Below, piece by piece: positions 19,138-28,372 of a stretch of DNA of 64,000 nucleotides. The translations under genes were made by a program, and so were the position numbers. Below the pieces are notes generated by a model. It worked only from the letters and a program-made list of their open reading frames with translations. It did not search any database and was not told where the DNA came from. Every line of letters begins with the position of its first letter. The stretch's first letter is position 1. Source of the stretch: Candidatus Ruminimicrobiellum bubulum (GTDB lineage Bacteria; Elusimicrobiota; Endomicrobiia; Endomicrobiales; Endomicrobiaceae); NCBI GenBank assembly GCA_017651625.1, contig JAGCCP010000007.1, forward strand, positions 1-64,000. Direction: 5' to 3'.

Positions 19138-19268
19138 TTGAAGATTAGATGATTTGAAGATTGGAGGATTGGAAGCTAAGTTGTAAAATTTGCTTTGCAA
19201 ATTTTGTTATTATTTAGTTCTCCTCTTTTCCTTCCATTCTTCTATTCTTCTAATCTTCCACTCTTCCA
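19138..19268. repeat. Family A palindromic element, copy A1 (glyQ/glyS gap)
   Basis: Purine-rich arm GAAGATTGGAGGATTGGAAG on the left; pyrimidine-rich arm of CTTCCA/CTTCTA units on the right. The core is TTGTAAAATTTGC-TTT-GCAAATTTTG then TTATTATTTAG (perfect mini-hairpin 19185-19205). The right arm runs past the stop of glyQ and encodes its last few residues. Confidence 0.8.
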
Positions 19269-20104
19269 AATTGTTTCATATACCCTTCAGCCACCATCTT
19301 CGCCAAAGTCCTAACTCTCAAAACATAACTTACTCTTTCCGATACGGAAATTGCACTTCTTGCATCGAGCAAGTTAAACAAATGAGAACATTTCATAACT
19401 GCATCGTAAGCAGGTAAAACGAGATTTTGTTCTACAAGTTTTTTTGCTTCCGCTTCCCAATCGTTAAAATGTTGTAATAACATTTTTGTATCTGCAACTT
19501 CAAAATTATATTTTGACCATTGTCTTTCATCTTCCAAATGTACATCTCCATAAGTTACGTCGTCTGTCCACATTAAATCATATACAGAATCTTTCTTTTG
19601 AGAATACATTGCGAGTCTTTCAAGTCCGTAAGTAATTTCTGCGGAAATAGGATTTAATTCTATACCGCCAACCTGTTGGAAATATGTAAACTGCGTTGCT
19701 TCCATACCGTCTATCCAAACTTCCCAACCGAGTCCCCAGGCTCCAAGTGTAGGAGATTCCCAATCGTCTTCAACAAATCTTATATCGTGTTCTTTAGGAT
19801 CAAGACCTATTGCTTTTAAACTGTTCAAATATAATTGTTGAACATTTTCAGGTGCAGGTTTCAATATAACCTGAAACTGATAATAGTGTTGTAATCTGTT
19901 AGGATTTTCACCGTATCTTCCGTCTGTAGGTCTTCTTGAAGGTTCAACATAAGCAACTTTCCAAGGGTTAGGTCCTAAACATCTTAAAAAAGTTGCAGGG
20001 TTAAACGTTCCCGCACCTTTTTCCAAATCGTAAGGTTGCCATATTAAGCAACCTTCTTTTGCCCAATACTTATGTAATCTCATAATAATTTCTTGAAAAT
20101 TCAT
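19250..20104 (-). CDS. glyQ: Glycyl-tRNA synthetase alpha subunit
   Basis: 284 residues if started at ATG 20104 ([14 protein letters not shown]), chosen because AAGGGG lies six bases before it; an upstream in-frame start at 20128 has no ribosome site. Class II core motifs are clear: [40 protein letters not shown], and [20 protein letters not shown]. It activates glycine and works as a heterotetramer with GlyS. The C-terminus (FGRVED) is encoded by the arm of palindrome A1, so the element has replaced or extended the natural end of the gene. Confidence 0.95.
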   Translation of the reverse strand: MNFQEIIMRLHKYWAKEGCLIWQPYDLEKGAGTFNPATFLRCLGPNPWKVAYVEPSRRPTDGRYGENPNRLQHYYQFQVILKPAPENVQQLYLNSLKAIGLDPKEHDIRFVEDDWESPTLGAWGLGWEVWIDGMEATQFTYFQQVGGIELNPISAEITYGLERLAMYSQKKDSVYDLMWTDDVTYGDVHLEDERQWSKYNFEVADTKMLLQHFNDWEAEAKKLVEQNLVLPAYDAVMKCSHLFNLLDARSAISVSERVSYVLRVRTLAKMVAEGYMKQFGRVED

Positions 20105-20202
20105 TTTGTACCCCTTATAACTATACAAACAATTTTATTTTAAATATTAAAAGTTTATTATAACATTTTATGAAATTAATGTATATAAATCATATTAAAA
20201 AA

Positions 20203-20232
20203 TTTAAATAATTTTTATAAAAAATGTATAAT
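20203..20232 (+). promoter_or_regulatory. Candidate promoter of the exonuclease gene
   Basis: TATAAT at 20227-20232 with a weak TTTAAA 18 bases upstream. A start near 20239 would exclude the ATG at 20224 and favour the one at 20260. Confidence 0.35.
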
Positions 20233-20259
20233 AAAATAAATAATATTAAAGGATTATTG

Positions 20260-20856
20260 ATGATACCTTCACCGATTTTAACAAACAAGCCGGATAACCT
20301 TGTTTTTTTGGATATCGAAACAACAGGCTTATCCATGGAACATGGTGCAAGAACTTGCGAAATAGCAATGTTAAAAGTTTCAGGTGATACAGAAACCGAA
20401 TTTTGTACACTTGTAAACCCCGGTTGTTCTATCCCCGAATTTTCTTCAAGTATTCACGGCATAACAACCGATATGGTTAAAGATGCACCGAAATTTTGTG
20501 ATATCGCAAAAGATATTTCAAATTTTATAGAAGGTTTTGTTTTGGTTTGTCACAATGCATACTTCGATTTAAATTTTGTTTCTAAAGAAATAATGGAAAG
20601 CGGTATCAATTCACCGGAAATGTATTTTTTGGATACTTTAATCATTTCAAGACAATATTTTTCTTTTGAATCCAACAAACTCGGTGACATTGCAAGAATT
20701 TTGGATATAGAAGTAAGCCAGGCACACAGAGCTATGGCAGATGTACTGACAATGAAATCCATATCAAAATATTTGTTTGCTAATCTTTACAGGAAAGGTA
20801 TTGATACTTTAGAACCTTCTTATTTCGAACAATCACTAAATATCAAAAAGAAATAA
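20260..20856 (+). CDS. DnaQ-like 3'-5' exonuclease (DEDDh family)
   Basis: 198 residues from ATG 20260, chosen over ATG 20224 because AAGGA lies six bases before it and a TATAAT overlaps the earlier ATG. ExoI motif VFLDIETTGLS at about residue 14-24, ExoII HNAYFDLNFV, and ExoIII HRAMADVLTM are all present. This family includes the proofreading epsilon subunit of DNA polymerase III and stand-alone nucleases. With no polymerase or UvrC domain attached, either role is possible. It is transcribed divergently from glyQ, and its stop abuts the stop of cimA with no gap (20856/20857). Confidence 0.85.
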   Translation: MIPSPILTNKPDNLVFLDIETTGLSMEHGARTCEIAMLKVSGDTETEFCTLVNPGCSIPEFSSSIHGITTDMVKDAPKFCDIAKDISNFIEGFVLVCHNAYFDLNFVSKEIMESGINSPEMYFLDTLIISRQYFSFESNKLGDIARILDIEVSQAHRAMADVLTMKSISKYLFANLYRKGIDTLEPSYFEQSLNIKKK

Positions 20857-22413
20857 TTATTTTTTTAGAAGTTTATATTCAACAGAATCGGATAGAGCCT
20901 GCCAACAAGCATCGATGATATTTTCACTTACACCGATTGTTCCCCAACTTTGTTTTTTATCTTTAGTTTCTATCAACACTCTAACTCTTGCGGCAGTATT
21001 TGCATCGGAGTTAATTACTCTTACTTTAAAGTCTGTAAGCAAAACATTTTTTATTTCCGGGTAAAATTTTATTAATGCTTTTCTTAAACATTTATCCAAA
21101 GCATTTACCGGACCTTCACCTTCGGCAACGGTATGTTCTTCTTTACCGTTAACATCCAACTTAACGGTAGCTTCGGAAACTATCGAACCGTCCGCATTTT
21201 TTTCTACACTTACTCTGTAACTTTTTAATGTAAAAAAATCTTTACATTTGTTTTCCACTTTTTTTGTAAGTATATAAAAAGAGCCGTCGGCATTTTCGTA
21301 TTGATAACCTTCATTTTCTTTTTCTTTAACTATATTTATTATTCCGCGAAGATTTTTATCTTTTTCCAAATCCATTGCCAACTCGTCGGCTTTTGAAACG
21401 ATGTTGCTTTTGCCCGATAAATCACTAACCAAAATGTTTCTTCTGTTTCCTACATGTTTAGGATTTATTTGTTCATAAGTTCTTGAATCTTTTTTTATTG
21501 CCGACACGTGAACACCTGCTTTATGTGCAAAAGCATTTCTGCCGACATAAGGTAAACAATCGTTCGGAATTAAATTTGCTATTTCATCAACATATCTTGA
21601 AAGTTCTGTAATATTTTTTAAATTTCTTACAGGAACACAACGATATTTTCCTTTTAATTGTAATGAAGGAATTATGGAACACAAATTTGCATTACCGCAT
21701 CTTTCACCTATACCGTTTATCGTTCCTTGTACCATTTCACAACCCGACAAAACCGCCATTATGGAATTTGCAACCGCACACTCGCAATCGTTATGAGCAT
21801 GTATTCCGAACTTTGTATCGGGAAACTCTTTAATTGTTTCTTTAACTATTTTTTCAATATATGAAGGAAGCACTCCGCCGTTTGTTTCACATAAACAAAC
21901 GTAATCGGCACCGGCATCAATTGCCGCTTTTATTGTTTGAAGTGCATATTTTTTATTGTGTATATATCCGTCAAAATAATGTTCCGCATCGTATATAACT
22001 TCAAATTTTTTCGACTTTAAAAACGATATGGTATCACTTATCATATTAAGATTTTCTTTTAAAGAAGTTTTAAGTGCATACTTAACATGTAAATCCCACG
22101 ATTTTCCGAATATACATACAACTTTTGCTCCGGACTCAACGATTTTCTTTAAATTGTTATCGTCTTCCGCTTTTAATCCCGCTCTTCTTGTAGAACCGAA
22201 AGCTACCAACTTGGAATGTTTAAACTTGTTTTTTGCAAGTTGGAAAAATTCTTCATCTTTGGGATTTGATCCGGGCCATCCGCCTTCTATGTAAGAGATA
22301 CCAAACTCATCGAGAGCAGATGCTATTTTCAGCTTATCTTCAACCGAAAAAGAAATACCTGCTCCCTGACTGCCGTCTCTTAAAGTTGTATCAAATATTT
22401 TTATCTGCTTCAT
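20857..22413 (-). CDS. cimA: Citramalate synthase
   Basis: 518 residues, the usual CimA length. HMGL-like barrel from residue 3: IFDTTLRDGSQGAGISFS, EGGWPGSNPKDEEFF, HAHNDCECAVANSI (metal ligands), GERCGNANLCSII. A C-terminal LeuA-type regulatory domain follows (about 380-515; VTVAEGEGPVNALDKCLR-type region). It condenses pyruvate and acetyl-CoA to citramalate, the threonine-independent entry into isoleucine. It is called CimA rather than LeuA from the RDGSQ/GGWPGSNPKD pattern. It is last in thiE-thiC-thrB-lysC-cimA; a family A palindrome separates it from lysC and no clear Shine-Dalgarno is seen. Confidence 0.88.
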   Translation of the reverse strand: MKQIKIFDTTLRDGSQGAGISFSVEDKLKIASALDEFGISYIEGGWPGSNPKDEEFFQLAKNKFKHSKLVAFGSTRRAGLKAEDDNNLKKIVESGAKVVCIFGKSWDLHVKYALKTSLKENLNMISDTISFLKSKKFEVIYDAEHYFDGYIHNKKYALQTIKAAIDAGADYVCLCETNGGVLPSYIEKIVKETIKEFPDTKFGIHAHNDCECAVANSIMAVLSGCEMVQGTINGIGERCGNANLCSIIPSLQLKGKYRCVPVRNLKNITELSRYVDEIANLIPNDCLPYVGRNAFAHKAGVHVSAIKKDSRTYEQINPKHVGNRRNILVSDLSGKSNIVSKADELAMDLEKDKNLRGIINIVKEKENEGYQYENADGSFYILTKKVENKCKDFFTLKSYRVSVEKNADGSIVSEATVKLDVNGKEEHTVAEGEGPVNALDKCLRKALIKFYPEIKNVLLTDFKVRVINSDANTAARVRVLIETKDKKQSWGTIGVSENIIDACWQALSDSVEYKLLKK

Positions 22414-22430
22414 AACACTAAAATAATGAA

Positions 22431-22546
22431 GATTTGAAGATTGGATGATTGGAAGTTAAGTTGTAAAATTTGCTTTGCAAATTTTGTTATTATTTAGTTC
22501 TCCTCTTTTCCTCTAATCTTCTACTCTTCTAATCTTCTATTCTTCA
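22431..22546. repeat. Family A palindromic element, copy A2 (lysC/cimA gap)
   Basis: Arms GAAGATTTGAAGATTGG and the CTTCTAATCTTC series enclose the same core as A1 (AAAATTTGC-TTT-GCAAATTTT, TTATTATTTAG). It is nearly identical to A3 over more than 80 bases. A separate mini-hairpin AAAATTGC/GCAATTTT lies next to it at about 22547-22569, touching the lysC stop. Confidence 0.8.
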
Positions 22547-22566
22547 AAAATTGCTTTTAGCAATTT

Positions 22567-23796
22567 TTATTTTTTGTTAAGTTTGAATCCTTTATGCAAT
22601 TCGTTTACTGCTTTATTCAAATCAACTGAATCTATAACACAAGAAACTTTTATTTCGCTTGTTGAAATCATTTCGATGTTTATTTTGTTCTTAGCTAAAA
22701 TATCAAACATCTTGGATGCAACACCTGCATGAGTTTTCATACCTACACCGACAACGGAAACTTTTGCAACATGCTCATCGCAAGTTACTGTTTGTGCGCC
22801 CAACTGTTTTGCTAACTCATCAACTTTTTGTTGAGTTTTTTTCATATCCACTTTGCTTACTGTAAAAGAAATATCATTCTTTTTATCTAAAGCTGCAGAC
22901 TGAATAATCATATCTACGTTAATACCGAGTTTTGCAATGGAACTGAATATTTTTGCTGCCATTCCCGGAACATCGGGCAAATCTATTAAAGAAAATTTTA
23001 CTTGATTTTTATCAAACGTTACTGCTGATACCATAAGGTCTTCCATTTTTTTTCTCCCTATTTTTTCTTCGTTTACTATATAAGTACCTTCTTTATCGGA
23101 AAAAGTCGATCTTGCATGAATTTCTATTCCGTAATTCTTTGCAACTTCTATACTTCTTGTTTGCATAACCTGCGCACCAGAACCTGCCATTTCAAGCATT
23201 TCTTCATAAGATATCAAATCTATCTTTCTTGCATCTTTTACTACTCTCGGATCTGTCGTAAAAATACCTTCAACATCGCTGTAAATTTCGCAAACATTTG
23301 CTTTCATTTGTGCGGCAAGTGCAACAGCGGTTAAATCTGAACCGCCTCTGCCTAAAGTTGTAATATCACCGTCTTTATTCATTCCCTGGAATCCTGCAAC
23401 GATGACAATATTTCCTTTATCCAACAACGAAAAAATCTTTTTAGGATTTATTTTCTTTACTCTTGCTCTTGTGTAAGCGTCATCGGTAGAAATTCCTGCC
23501 TGAAAACCGGTTAAGGATATTGCTTTATGTCCCATAGCTTGTATTGCCATTGCAAGAAGCGATATAGACATCTGCTCACCTGTTGCAAGAAGCATATCCA
23601 TTTCTCTAGGGTTTGGATCTGCCGTAATTTCTTCACATCTTGTAATTAAATCATCGGTAGTATCTCCCGGAGCCGAAACAACAACAACAATTTTATTGCT
23701 ACCTTTTTTTCTTGCAATAATCTTGTTTGCAACATGTTTCATTTTGTCGCTGTCTGCTACCGAAGAACCACCAAACTTCATCACGATTAATGCCAT
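22567..23796 (-). CDS. lysC: Aspartate kinase
   Basis: 409 residues from ATG 23796 (MALIVMKFGGSSVAD), fixed by AGGAG seven bases upstream. Kinase domain 1-245 with KFGGSSVAD, TTLGRGGSDLTAVALAA and the regulatory EMAGSGAQVM region; two C-terminal ACT domains (about 265-405). It phosphorylates aspartate at the head of lysine, threonine and methionine synthesis; the ACT domains usually give feedback control by lysine and/or threonine. Its partner thrB is directly upstream, with family A copy A3 in between. Confidence 0.95.
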   Translation of the reverse strand: MALIVMKFGGSSVADSDKMKHVANKIIARKKGSNKIVVVVSAPGDTTDDLITRCEEITADPNPREMDMLLATGEQMSISLLAMAIQAMGHKAISLTGFQAGISTDDAYTRARVKKINPKKIFSLLDKGNIVIVAGFQGMNKDGDITTLGRGGSDLTAVALAAQMKANVCEIYSDVEGIFTTDPRVVKDARKIDLISYEEMLEMAGSGAQVMQTRSIEVAKNYGIEIHARSTFSDKEGTYIVNEEKIGRKKMEDLMVSAVTFDKNQVKFSLIDLPDVPGMAAKIFSSIAKLGINVDMIIQSAALDKKNDISFTVSKVDMKKTQQKVDELAKQLGAQTVTCDEHVAKVSVVGVGMKTHAGVASKMFDILAKNKINIEMISTSEIKVSCVIDSVDLNKAVNELHKGFKLNKK

Positions 23797-23829
23797 TTTA
23801 CTTCTCCTAAAAATTGTTTCACAATTTTT

Positions 23830-23942
23830 GATGATTAGAAGATTGGAAGTTAAGTTGTAAAATTTGCTTTGCAAATTTTGTTATTATTTAGTTTTCCGCT
23901 TTTCCTCTAATCTTCTACTCTTCTAATCTTCAAATCTTCTAA
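23830..23942. repeat. Family A palindromic element, copy A3 (thrB/lysC gap)
   Basis: Starts directly after the thrB stop in transcript orientation. It has the same core as A1 and A2, with arms AGAAGATTGGAAG and the CTTCTAATCTTC series. The mini-hairpin AAAATTGT-TTC-ACAATTTT at about 23810-23829 sits between it and the lysC ribosome site. Confidence 0.8.
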
Positions 23943-23943
23943 A

Positions 23944-24882
23944 TTATATTTTTTCTGCTCCGTTTTTATCAAAACTCAAAATAAAAGTTTTTGTAGGAAC
24001 AGTTTCTTTTTTCCATATTTTTGCCATTGCTTTTGCAACCTTTTCAGTTTTACTGTTATCACAAAAAGCTATCATTGAAGGACCTGCTCCGGATAAACAT
24101 GCACCGTAAGCACCTTCTTTAACCGCGGTATCTATCAATTTCTGCATAACCGGAATTAATTTTGATCTGTAAGGTTGATGAATTTTATCTTGCATTGCTT
24201 CATTTAAAAGTTTGAAATCGTTTGTGCAAAATGCCTTTGTAAGTAATGCTACTCTGGATATATTAAAAACTACATCTTTTCTATCATATTTGGAAGGTAA
24301 AATGTTTCTGGATCTTTCCGTTGCAAGTTCAAAACCCGGAGTACAAACAACGGCTTTTATTTTCGGTATAGGCAACTTTATAACATCTATCATATCGTTA
24401 CCTTGATTTATTGATATACATACTCCGCCGTAAAATGCAGGTATTATGTTATCGGGATGACCTTCGAGTTTTACACCGAGTTGTGCCATTTCACCCAACG
24501 TTAATTTGTTTCCGCATATTTGGTTTGCGGCTATTATTCCTGCCGCTCTTGCCGCGGAAGAAGAACCGAGTCCTGAACTTAAAGGAATATTGTTTGTAAG
24601 TTTTATGTTAAAACTTTTCAAACTGTATTTATCGTTTTGATCGAGCAACATAAAAACAGCATCCATTGCTTTCCACAAAATATTTCTTTCATCTTTAGGC
24701 AAAATTTTTCTTCCTTCACCTGCTACAACAAATTTTGCTTTCTTCGGGTCTTCGGCAACAGATACTTCCAACTCGTTATACAACGATAAACTTGCACCCA
24801 AAACATCAAATCCGGGACCTAAATTTGCCGTAGTTGCCGGTACTCTTACTTTTACTGTTTTACACATGGTTGCTTTTTTCAT
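23944..24882 (-). CDS. thrB: Homoserine kinase
   Basis: 312 residues, GHMP-kinase family. VPATTANLGPGFDVLG at the N-terminus, the ATP-binding loop PLSSGLGSSSAARAAG at about 100-115, and the C-terminal ACLSGAGPSMIAF motif. It phosphorylates homoserine on the way to threonine. The start overlaps the stop of thiC by four bases (ATGA), so the two are coupled although they belong to different pathways. No threonine synthase gene is in view. Confidence 0.93.
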   Translation of the reverse strand: MKKATMCKTVKVRVPATTANLGPGFDVLGASLSLYNELEVSVAEDPKKAKFVVAGEGRKILPKDERNILWKAMDAVFMLLDQNDKYSLKSFNIKLTNNIPLSSGLGSSSAARAAGIIAANQICGNKLTLGEMAQLGVKLEGHPDNIIPAFYGGVCISINQGNDMIDVIKLPIPKIKAVVCTPGFELATERSRNILPSKYDRKDVVFNISRVALLTKAFCTNDFKLLNEAMQDKIHQPYRSKLIPVMQKLIDTAVKEGAYGACLSGAGPSMIAFCDNSKTEKVAKAMAKIWKKETVPTKTFILSFDKNGAEKI

Positions 24883-26153
24883 AGATCTTCATCCCTCATT
24901 GAACAAAATTCACCGCACATCGAACATGTATCTTTTAAGTTCGGTTTTATTTTTGCTCTTTCTTTATCAAACTTTATCGGGTCCAAACAAAACTCTCTTT
25001 GTTTTTCCCAGTTTCTTTCTTTTCTGTATTTTGACATCTGATAATCCTTCTCTTTTGCACCTTTAACGTTTTTTACGATATCTGCGCTGTGAGCTGCGAT
25101 TCTTGAAGCGATAACACCTTCTCTTACATCGTCAACATCCGGCAATCTTAAATGTTCGGCCGGTGTAACATAGCAAATAAAATCTACACCGTAACTTGCT
25201 GCCATTGCACCACCGATTGCCGAAGTAATATGATCGTATCCCGGAGCAATATCAGTAACCAAAGGCCCTAAGAAATATAAAGGACTGTTATGTGTTAACC
25301 TTTTCGCAAGTAAAACATTCGACTGAATTTGGTTTATAGGAATGTGTCCCGGACCTTCAATCATAACTTGAACACCTTCTTTTCTTGCTCTTAATGCAAG
25401 TTCACCGAGTATTGAAAGTTCGGCAAGTTGAGGACCGTCTGTTGCATCGGGATTACCGCCCGGTCTGAACCCGTCACCCAAACTTAATGTAATATCATAT
25501 TTTTTTGCTATCTTTAAAAGTCTGTCATATTGTTCATAATAAGGATTTTCTTTTTTGTTTGCTTTTATCCATTTAACTAAAAATGAACCGCCTCTGCTGA
25601 CTACTCCCATAAGTCTCGGTTGTCTGTCCATCATTGAAACGGTTTCCCGGTTAACTCCGCAATGTATAGTCATAAAATCAACACCTTCTTCAGCTTGTTG
25701 TTCTATAACATCAAACATAAGTTCCGGATCCATCTGTGAAATTTTTTTCTTTCCGCCTCTAATCGTTTGACTTGCAACCTGATATATAGGAACAGTTCCC
25801 ACTTGAACAGGACACTGTGCCAAAATTTCTTTTCTCATCTCTACCAAATTTCCTCCGGTAGACAAATCCATTATGGCATCTGCTCCGTACTGAACGGCAA
25901 CTCTCATTTTTTCAAGTTCTTCTTCTATGCTTATGTGATCGGGAGATGTACCTAAATTTGCATTTATTTTTGTCTTAAGGCCCGCACCGATAGCTCTGGG
26001 CAACTTTTGTATTCTTTTAACATTTTTAGGAATAACTATTGTGCCTTCACTTATCCCTTTTATAATAAAATCGGTTGATACCTGCTCATACTTTGCAACT
26101 TCTTCAACTTCTTTTGTTACAATATTTTGTTTAGCCTGATCTACTAAAGTCAT
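24879..26153 (-). CDS. thiC: Phosphomethylpyrimidine synthase
   Basis: 424 residues, the compact form of ThiC. The radical-SAM-like 4Fe-4S site is at the very C-terminus, C-SM-C-GEF-C (about 411-419). Other hallmarks are NANLGTSPDHISIEEEL, MTIHCGVN, VSRGGSFLVKWI and LGDGFRPGGNPDATDGPQ. It converts aminoimidazole ribotide to hydroxymethylpyrimidine phosphate in thiamine synthesis. AAAGGA precedes the ATG. It lies 42 bases after thiE and overlaps thrB. I see no TPP riboswitch upstream of thiC or thiE. Confidence 0.96.
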   Translation of the reverse strand: MTLVDQAKQNIVTKEVEEVAKYEQVSTDFIIKGISEGTIVIPKNVKRIQKLPRAIGAGLKTKINANLGTSPDHISIEEELEKMRVAVQYGADAIMDLSTGGNLVEMRKEILAQCPVQVGTVPIYQVASQTIRGGKKKISQMDPELMFDVIEQQAEEGVDFMTIHCGVNRETVSMMDRQPRLMGVVSRGGSFLVKWIKANKKENPYYEQYDRLLKIAKKYDITLSLGDGFRPGGNPDATDGPQLAELSILGELALRARKEGVQVMIEGPGHIPINQIQSNVLLAKRLTHNSPLYFLGPLVTDIAPGYDHITSAIGGAMAASYGVDFICYVTPAEHLRLPDVDDVREGVIASRIAAHSADIVKNVKGAKEKDYQMSKYRKERNWEKQREFCLDPIKFDKERAKIKPNLKDTCSMCGEFCSMRDEDL

Positions 26154-26195
26154 ATTACTTTCCTTTATCTATATTTTTCTGTCGTTTCTATACCT

Positions 26196-26834
26196 CTATA
26201 CTTCTGTACTTCTATACCTCATAATTATTTCTTTTATTTCTTGTGCTTCTTTTTTTATATCTTGTGCTCCGCACACCGCTCTTACAACCGCGACACCGTC
26301 GGCACCTGCTTTAATAACTTCACCGACATTTGTTTTATCTATACCGCCGATAGCAATAACAGGTTTTGTAATGTTTGCGGTTCTTATTTTTTTTAAAACT
26401 TCCAAACCTCTAACATTAACTTCAGGCTTTGTCGTTGTCGGAAAAATCGCACCGCAACCGATATAGTCTACCGGTAACTTATTTGCTTCAACAACTTTAT
26501 CATAACCGGATGCAGAAATTCCCACAATCTTATTTTCACCCAAAACTTTTCTTGCATACGAAACAGGTAAATCGGTTTGTCCTAAATGTACACCATCGCT
26601 ATTTGAAATATCGGCAATATCCACTCTGTTATTTACGGTAAAATACACATCGTATTTGCTGCAAATCTGTTGCAATTTCAGTGAAAGATCAAACAGGTCC
26701 TTATCAGACATTTTTTTGTCTCTAAGTTGAATCATATCCGCTCCGCCCTGACACGCAAGTTCAACTTGTTTCTCATAAGAAATGTCATCTCTCGGACAAG
26801 TAATACATAATAACTTTATTTCTCTTTTTAGCAT
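26196..26834 (-). CDS. thiE: Thiamine-phosphate synthase
   Basis: 212 residues, usual for ThiE. TIM-barrel with GGADMIQLRDKKMSDKDL, YFTVNNRVDIADIS, GVHLGQTDLP, and VIAIGGIDKTNVGEVIKAG phosphate-binding end. It joins the pyrimidine and thiazole halves of thiamine phosphate. First gene of thiE-thiC-thrB-lysC-cimA, with a promoter (TTGATT-17-TATAAT) at 26864-26892 and a leader of about 23 bases, too short for a TPP riboswitch. Confidence 0.94.
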   Translation of the reverse strand: MLKREIKLLCITCPRDDISYEKQVELACQGGADMIQLRDKKMSDKDLFDLSLKLQQICSKYDVYFTVNNRVDIADISNSDGVHLGQTDLPVSYARKVLGENKIVGISASGYDKVVEANKLPVDYIGCGAIFPTTTKPEVNVRGLEVLKKIRTANITKPVIAIGGIDKTNVGEVIKAGADGVAVVRAVCGAQDIKKEAQEIKEIIMRYRSTEV

Positions 26835-26863
26835 ATCAAATTCAAACCTAAAATAACTTTTAA

Positions 26864-26892
26864 ATTATACTAACTCATATACTAAAAATCAA
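26864..26892 (-). promoter_or_regulatory. Promoter of thiE-thiC-thrB-lysC-cimA
   Basis: Minus strand TTGATT (26887-26892), 17 bases, TATAAT (26864-26869). This predicts a start near 26857. Confidence 0.6.
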
Positions 26893-26917
26893 GAAAAAAA
26901 TTGCTCCGCAACTTTAG

Positions 26918-27062
26918 AAGATTGGAGGCTTGGAAGATTAGAGGAATAGAAGAAAAATTGATTTTTTACTTTGTAAAAACTCTATTTACAAACAAAAATC
27001 ACATAGTGATTTTTACATCTTAGCTTCCAATCTTCTATTCTTCCAATCTTCTATTCTTCCAA
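26918..27062. repeat. Family A palindromic element, copy A4 (between divergent thiE and waaA)
   Basis: Left arm GAAGATTGGAGGCTTGGAAG then AAGATTAGAGGAATAGAAG; right arm CTTCCAATCTTC repeated with CTATTCTTCC. The centre differs from A1-A3: it holds two mini-hairpins, TTTTTAC-TTT-GTAAAAA and AAAAATCAC-ATA-GTGATTTTT. It fills most of the 287-base gap between the two divergent promoters; no gene is seen there. Confidence 0.75.
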
Positions 27063-27063
27063 G

Positions 27064-27092
27064 TTGCCTTTAATGGCTGTTTTATATATAAT
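27064..27092 (+). promoter_or_regulatory. Promoter of waaA and the following heptosyltransferase
   Basis: TTGCCT (27064-27069), 17 bases, TATAAT (27087-27092). The predicted start is near 27099, just after the arm of palindrome A4. Confidence 0.5.
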
Positions 27093-27121
27093 AGTTAAAA
27101 TTATTATCCGGTTTTTTGGTA

Positions 27122-28372
27122 ATGCTTAACATACTACTTGTTTTTTATAATTGTTTACTTTTAATATTTTTGGTTCCTATACTTTTGGCGATTGTTTTGG
27201 CAGGCAAAAAAAATCGTCAAGAATTCTTTTATTGTATTAAAGAAAGACTTTCACAATGGAACATTCCGCAACTTGATAAAAACAAAAAAACCGTTTGGAT
27301 ACATTGCGCATCTTTAGGTGAAGCTAAAGCCGTTGAACCTATGATTCCATACTTAAAAGAGCACAATATTATAGTTTCTACAATAACAAAATCCGCAAGA
27401 GAATATGTTGCAAAAATCAAAGGAATTTCTTATTTTGCTCTTGCACCCGTAGATGTTTATCCGTTTATATCATCAATATTAAATAAAATTAAACCGGATG
27501 TTCTTATACTTATAGAAACAGAATTTTGGCCGAGCATGATAACCCATGCACATAAAATAGGAACAAAAATGATTACCGTTAACGGCAGGATTTCTAAAGG
27601 TGCATATCCTTATTACAGATTAACAAAATTTTTCTGGAAACCGTTTTTAACTCTTATAGATTACATTTCCGTAAGAAACGAACACGATTATAAAAGATTT
27701 CTTTCTTTAACGGATAACAAAGAAAAAGTCGGTATCACCGGCAATATAAAATACGACAGAGATTTTACAAGCGAAACAATAACAAAAGAGAATTTGTTTC
27801 TTAATACAGACGATTTAATTTTAACCGCAGGCAGCACAAGAGAAGGTGAAGAAGCAATACTGTTAAAAATTTTTGTACAACTAAAACCGATTTTTGAAAA
27901 TTTAAAGTTGATTATCGCACCAAGGCACATTGCAAGAGTAAACGAAATTTGTTCGTTAGTAAAGAAGAATGATTTATCTTTTGAACTTTTTTCAAAGTTA
28001 ACCGACAAGAAAAAAGATGTTATTATTATAGATGTGTTCGGAAAACTACAAACAATATATTCAATATCCGATATAGTTTTTATAGGCGGTTCTATGGTAA
28101 ACAAAGGCGGGCAAAACCCTATAGAAGCAGCAGCATATTCAAAGCCTATAATATTCGGGAAATACATGTACAATTTTGAAAACGAATCTGCATCGTTAAA
28201 AAATAACGGAGCATTCGAAGTAAATACAAAAGAAGAATTTTATGAAACGGCAATAAATCTTTTAAGCGATAAAGTACTCAGAGAAGAGTCCGGCAAAAAA
28301 GCTTTGGAAGTAGTTAAAAATCAAAAAGGTGCTATAGAAAAGAATATTAAAATAATTAAAGAGTATTTATAA
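27122..28372 (+). CDS. waaA: Kdo transferase (3-deoxy-D-manno-octulosonate transferase)
   Basis: 416 residues from ATG 27122; a TTG two codons earlier (27116) is possible and neither has a clear Shine-Dalgarno. N-terminal membrane anchor (residues 3-25), then a GT30 two-domain fold: IHCASLGEAKAVEPMI, LILIETEFWPSMITHA, VNGRISKGAYPYYRL, ITGNIKYD, and GGSMVNKGGQNPIEAA near the C-terminus. It transfers Kdo from CMP-Kdo to lipid A precursor at the inner membrane. The next gene is a GT9 heptosyltransferase sharing one base (TAATG), so this is an LPS inner-core pair. Confidence 0.93.
   Translation: MLNILLVFYNCLLLIFLVPILLAIVLAGKKNRQEFFYCIKERLSQWNIPQLDKNKKTVWIHCASLGEAKAVEPMIPYLKEHNIIVSTITKSAREYVAKIKGISYFALAPVDVYPFISSILNKIKPDVLILIETEFWPSMITHAHKIGTKMITVNGRISKGAYPYYRLTKFFWKPFLTLIDYISVRNEHDYKRFLSLTDNKEKVGITGNIKYDRDFTSETITKENLFLNTDDLILTAGSTREGEEAILLKIFVQLKPIFENLKLIIAPRHIARVNEICSLVKKNDLSFELFSKLTDKKKDVIIIDVFGKLQTIYSISDIVFIGGSMVNKGGQNPIEAAAYSKPIIFGKYMYNFENESASLKNNGAFEVNTKEEFYETAINLLSDKVLREESGKKALEVVKNQKGAIEKNIKIIKEYL

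Noticed and set aside
26154-26917. TPP riboswitch before thiE or thiC
   Set aside because: No CTGAGA-type or second-arm aptamer elements are seen, and the thiE leader is too short.
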